Below, one piece after another: positions 62,675 to 64,000 of a DNA stretch of 64,000 nt. The notes beneath the pieces were generated by a model. The model ran no database searches. It saw nothing but the letters and a program-made list of their open reading frames with translations, and was not told where the DNA came from. Location: assembly GCA_001970955.1 (NCBI GenBank), contig MPUH01000038.1, positions 62,001 through 126,000 of the forward strand, in the 5' to 3' direction. Both the position numbers and the translations under genes were made by a program. Position 1 is the first letter of the stretch, and every line of letters begins with the position of its first letter. Origin of the DNA: Stentor coeruleus (taxonomy: Eukaryota > Ciliophora > Heterotrichea > Heterotrichida > Stentoridae).

Positions 62675-63140
62675 TATATAATATACTAAAAAATCCACTC
62701 ATATCTAAAATCTTATAACAAAATTAAAAATCATCAAGTTATTTTTTTCCACCATTCTCACACAACTATTTACTACTAATAAATACTTATAAAATTATTC
62801 AAAATACTACCATCTTTATTACCATAAAAACATATAAAAAACATCCTCCGACTATCACTTATATAAAAATCCTCAACCCATCATCCAAACCTAAACCTCA
62901 AAAAAAAAAATCTCTGGCTGACTCTACAATTTCCCACCCCCAAAATACGATTTTCATACACAAAATCCCTACCCAATGATCGAATTTACCAAAAAAATAT
63001 TTATACCCCATCCAAACTTTCATCAATAAAAACCTAAAAATTTCCCCAAACAACTTTAATCTTAACATAAACTCTATAAACTCATCTTTATTATCCTATC
63101 CTCAATAGCATTCTTATTATTCCCAATAACTTTTTCCATA
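62675..63140. other. Divergent intergenic region, A/C-rich
   Basis: The region is C-rich and G-poor on the plus strand throughout. That fits the 5' flank of the following plus-strand gene but not the left, minus-strand gene, so it is an exception to the usual switch. No gene is seen. Confidence 0.5.
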
Positions 63141-64000
63141 ATGAAATCCTTACTCATAGAGATTAATTCAAAAAACTCACAGATAATAGATCTTGAAAAT
63201 TTATTGCAAGAAAAAACAAGCCAAATCCAAGAACTTTTAGACCTTATCGACACCTTAAACCGTGAACGTTTAAATACACAAAACTCAGTTTCAGACTTGA
63301 AAATTCAACTTGAAAACCGTATTGAAGAGTTAAAAGTTCAAGTTAAAAAGCTGGAATTCGGCAATTTGGGGAACTTTCAAGCCTTAGCAAAAAAACTAGA
63401 AAAATTAGAGGTTCTTGAAGATGAAAATACAAACTTAAAAGGGAACTGGCAAATTATCAAAGAACAAAACTTGGGCTTAAGAGAGAAATGCAAAAGTTTA
63501 GAAGAAGAAAATGAGGATTATAAAATCATGTGTGAGAAACTTGAAGATAAATGTAAAAGACTGCAGGAATTCACTTCGAAAAGCTATCAGAAAATGAAAA
63601 AATCTAAAGAAAAACTTAATGAATTTCGGGAGCATACAAAAGGTAATGAGCAATTATATGTTATGCTTGCAGCAAAAGAGGAAGAAATTTTAAAATTTAA
63701 AGAGCACCTTTCCCATCAAGAGGAAATGACGAAGAGTAAAATGAATGAGCTTCAAAAAACTAAGGATTTGTATGAAAAACTCCAAGAAACATTAGAAAAA
63801 ACTAAAGAAAAACTTAATTCATCAAATAGAGAATTTCAGACATACAAAAAAACAACAAAAGAACAAATCGACAATCTAAACGACCAACTCAACAGGATAA
63901 AATTCCAAGCGTCAGGGTTTAATCAAAAAGAAAAATCAGCAAAAGATCATGAAAATCAAATAAAACAACAAAATAATGATATAAAAGCTCTAAAAGCTAA
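63141..64000 (+). CDS. Coiled-coil protein, 5' part only (runs off the window)
   Basis: From the ATG at 63141 the frame stays open for more than 286 codons to the window edge. The product starts MKSLLIEINSKNSQIIDLEN and is continuous heptad coiled coil (for example LEEENEDYKIMCEKLEDK, LYEKLQETLEKTKEKLN) with no globular domain so far. Codon bias matches neighbouring genes. It may be another large structural coiled coil like the gene at 49470-57959, and its class cannot be given without the missing 3' part. Confidence 0.8.
   Translation, partial: MKSLLIEINSKNSQIIDLENLLQEKTSQIQELLDLIDTLNRERLNTQNSVSDLKIQLENRIEELKVQVKKLEFGNLGNFQALAKKLEKLEVLEDENTNLKGNWQIIKEQNLGLREKCKSLEEENEDYKIMCEKLEDKCKRLQEFTSKSYQKMKKSKEKLNEFREHTKGNEQLYVMLAAKEEEILKFKEHLSHQEEMTKSKMNELQKTKDLYEKLQETLEKTKEKLNSSNREFQTYKKTTKEQIDNLNDQLNRIKFQASGFNQKEKSAKDHENQIKQQNNDIKALKA

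Noticed and set aside
1-64000. tRNA, rRNA or telomere repeats
   Set aside because: No cloverleaf with a TTCGA-type T-loop, no conserved rRNA core sequence and no telomeric tandem repeat was recognised by eye. A tRNAscan or Rfam search would be more sensitive.

Overview
The window is A+T-rich nuclear DNA of a ciliate, most likely the macronuclear genome of a heterotrich such as Stentor. Three things point there. (1) Genes are dense and interrupted only by 15-nt introns (GT...AG with A at position 10). Nine are inferred here, each of which restores one continuous protein across a stop. (2) TAA, TAG and TGA all appear as terminators. TGA is not read internally even in very long genes, which argues for the standard code and against Blepharisma (TGA=Trp) or Condylostoma-type codes. 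(3) The gene content is strongly ciliary. Species assignment is inference.

Layout. 0-5 kb: a small basic protein, a UBC/RWD-like plus PH-like protein whose N-terminus is interrupted by an unusual intron or stop, and a two-repeat Myb protein. 5-12.3 kb: meckelin (TMEM67), a MED20-like Mediator subunit, a LITAF-like zinc-finger protein and an armadillo protein matching RSPH14. 12.4-17.4 kb: a 1,663-residue GAF-array/PAS/cyclic-nucleotide phosphodiesterase. 18.9-21.6 kb: a tandem pair of paralogous coiled-coil genes sharing an intron position. 22-24 kb: an ABHD17-like hydrolase and VPS26C (retriever). 24.2-24.8 kb: a decayed mitochondrial EF-Tu copy. 26.6-29 kb: a membrane H+-pyrophosphatase. 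30-43.7 kb: a TSNAXIP1-like coiled coil, two orphans, a 1,043-residue IQ protein, an LRR protein, and a short divergent B-family DNA polymerase closest to Pol alpha. 43.9-48.5 kb: an orphan, a probably myristoylated PP2C and a secreted PLCXD-type protein. 49.5-58 kb: a 2,814-residue coiled-coil giant with three introns and a possible GRIP/GRAB-like end. 58-64 kb: another coiled coil, a double-FHA protein with a dual-lipidation N-terminus, DRC3 (LRRC48), and a coiled-coil gene running off the right edge.

The genes are independent transcription units on both strands, with no operons. Functionally they lean to cilia (TMEM67, RSPH14, DRC3, perhaps TSNAXIP1-like and several coiled coils), membrane traffic (VPS26C, possible golgin, LITAF-like) and signalling (PDE, PP2C, PLCXD, FHA). 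Sense-strand 5' flanks are usually A/C-rich and 3' flanks T/G-rich.

Six of the seven single-N positions are flanked by direct duplications of 57-119 bp. These look like unmerged contig overlaps and distort the apparent reading frames of two genes and a pseudogene. All product calls are by eye; no database search was run.
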